22,803 nucleotides of DNA, from contig JBHYFA010000048.1 of the NCBI GenBank assembly GCA_051859825.1, positions 1 through 22,803 of the forward strand. The letters are read 5' to 3'. The notes under the pieces are model-generated. The model searched no databases. It was not told the origin of the DNA and saw only the letters and a program-made list of their open reading frames with translations. The stretch comes from CSBr16-58 sp051859825 (GTDB lineage Bacteria; Bacteroidota; Bacteroidia; Flavobacteriales; Schleiferiaceae). Positions within the stretch are counted from its first letter, which is position 1. Every line of letters starts with the position of its first letter. The position numbers were made by a program, and so were the translations under genes. Of this stretch, positions 22,770 through 22,803 are shown one piece after another.

Positions 22770-22803
22770 TTGCTCCTCTTGTCAAAAAACTCAAAGAGAG
22801 AAG

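Overview
This is a chromosomal stretch from a member of the Bacteroidota, most likely a Flavobacteriales-type bacterium. The evidence is four promoters with the Bacteroidota -7 box TAnnTTTG (2756, 14245, 17758, 19443), A-rich rather than Shine-Dalgarno start regions, and small families I know mainly from Bacteroidota (a DUF4286 protein, and a small protein overlapping a thioredoxin gene). Almost every gene is housekeeping. I see no phage, plasmid, CRISPR, rRNA or tRNA genes.

Layout. 1-594 is non-coding and repeat-rich: about two and three-quarter copies of a 105/106-bp tandem repeat, two decayed copies of its core, then a 143-bp MITE-like element with terminal inverted repeats. 595-2657 (minus) is a ribosome-modification operon, rimB-like > rimK > rsmE. 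Divergent from it, mfd (2815-6147, plus) has its own perfect TACCTTTG box. 6296-14211 (plus) is a very tight seven-gene run: a TolB-like propeller lipoprotein, arginase, argS, a DegT-family sugar aminotransferase, a PglD/NeuD-type acyltransferase, aroB and aroA. A promoter at 14223-14252 starts a ppx/gppA-family gene followed by a large membrane glycosyltransferase fused to a truncated polyprenyl-glycosylphosphotransferase. Then come a SlyD-like FKBP isomerase, a thioredoxin with an overlapping small gene (own promoter), and lplA. aroK (19713-20231) lies behind a roughly 250-nt leader holding two 89-bp palindromic repeats. The minus-strand genes 20312-22769 form a TPR protein > DUF4286 > MazG-like pyrophosphohydrolase operon converging on aroK.

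How the genes relate. aroB, aroA and aroK supply three steps of the shikimate pathway. The aminotransferase/acyltransferase pair and the GT2 fusion point to acetamido-sugar glycan synthesis. rimB/rimK/rsmE tune the ribosome. Arginase abuts argS with no gap, so two arginine-consuming activities are co-expressed.

Most worth a second look: the paired 89-bp elements upstream of aroK, whose stem mismatches are all G-U wobbles if read from the minus strand; the GT2/degenerate-PGT fusion; the apparent loss of the TPR protein's signal-peptide frame at the right edge; and the repeat/MITE block at the left edge. I did not find a convincing new defence or mobile system.
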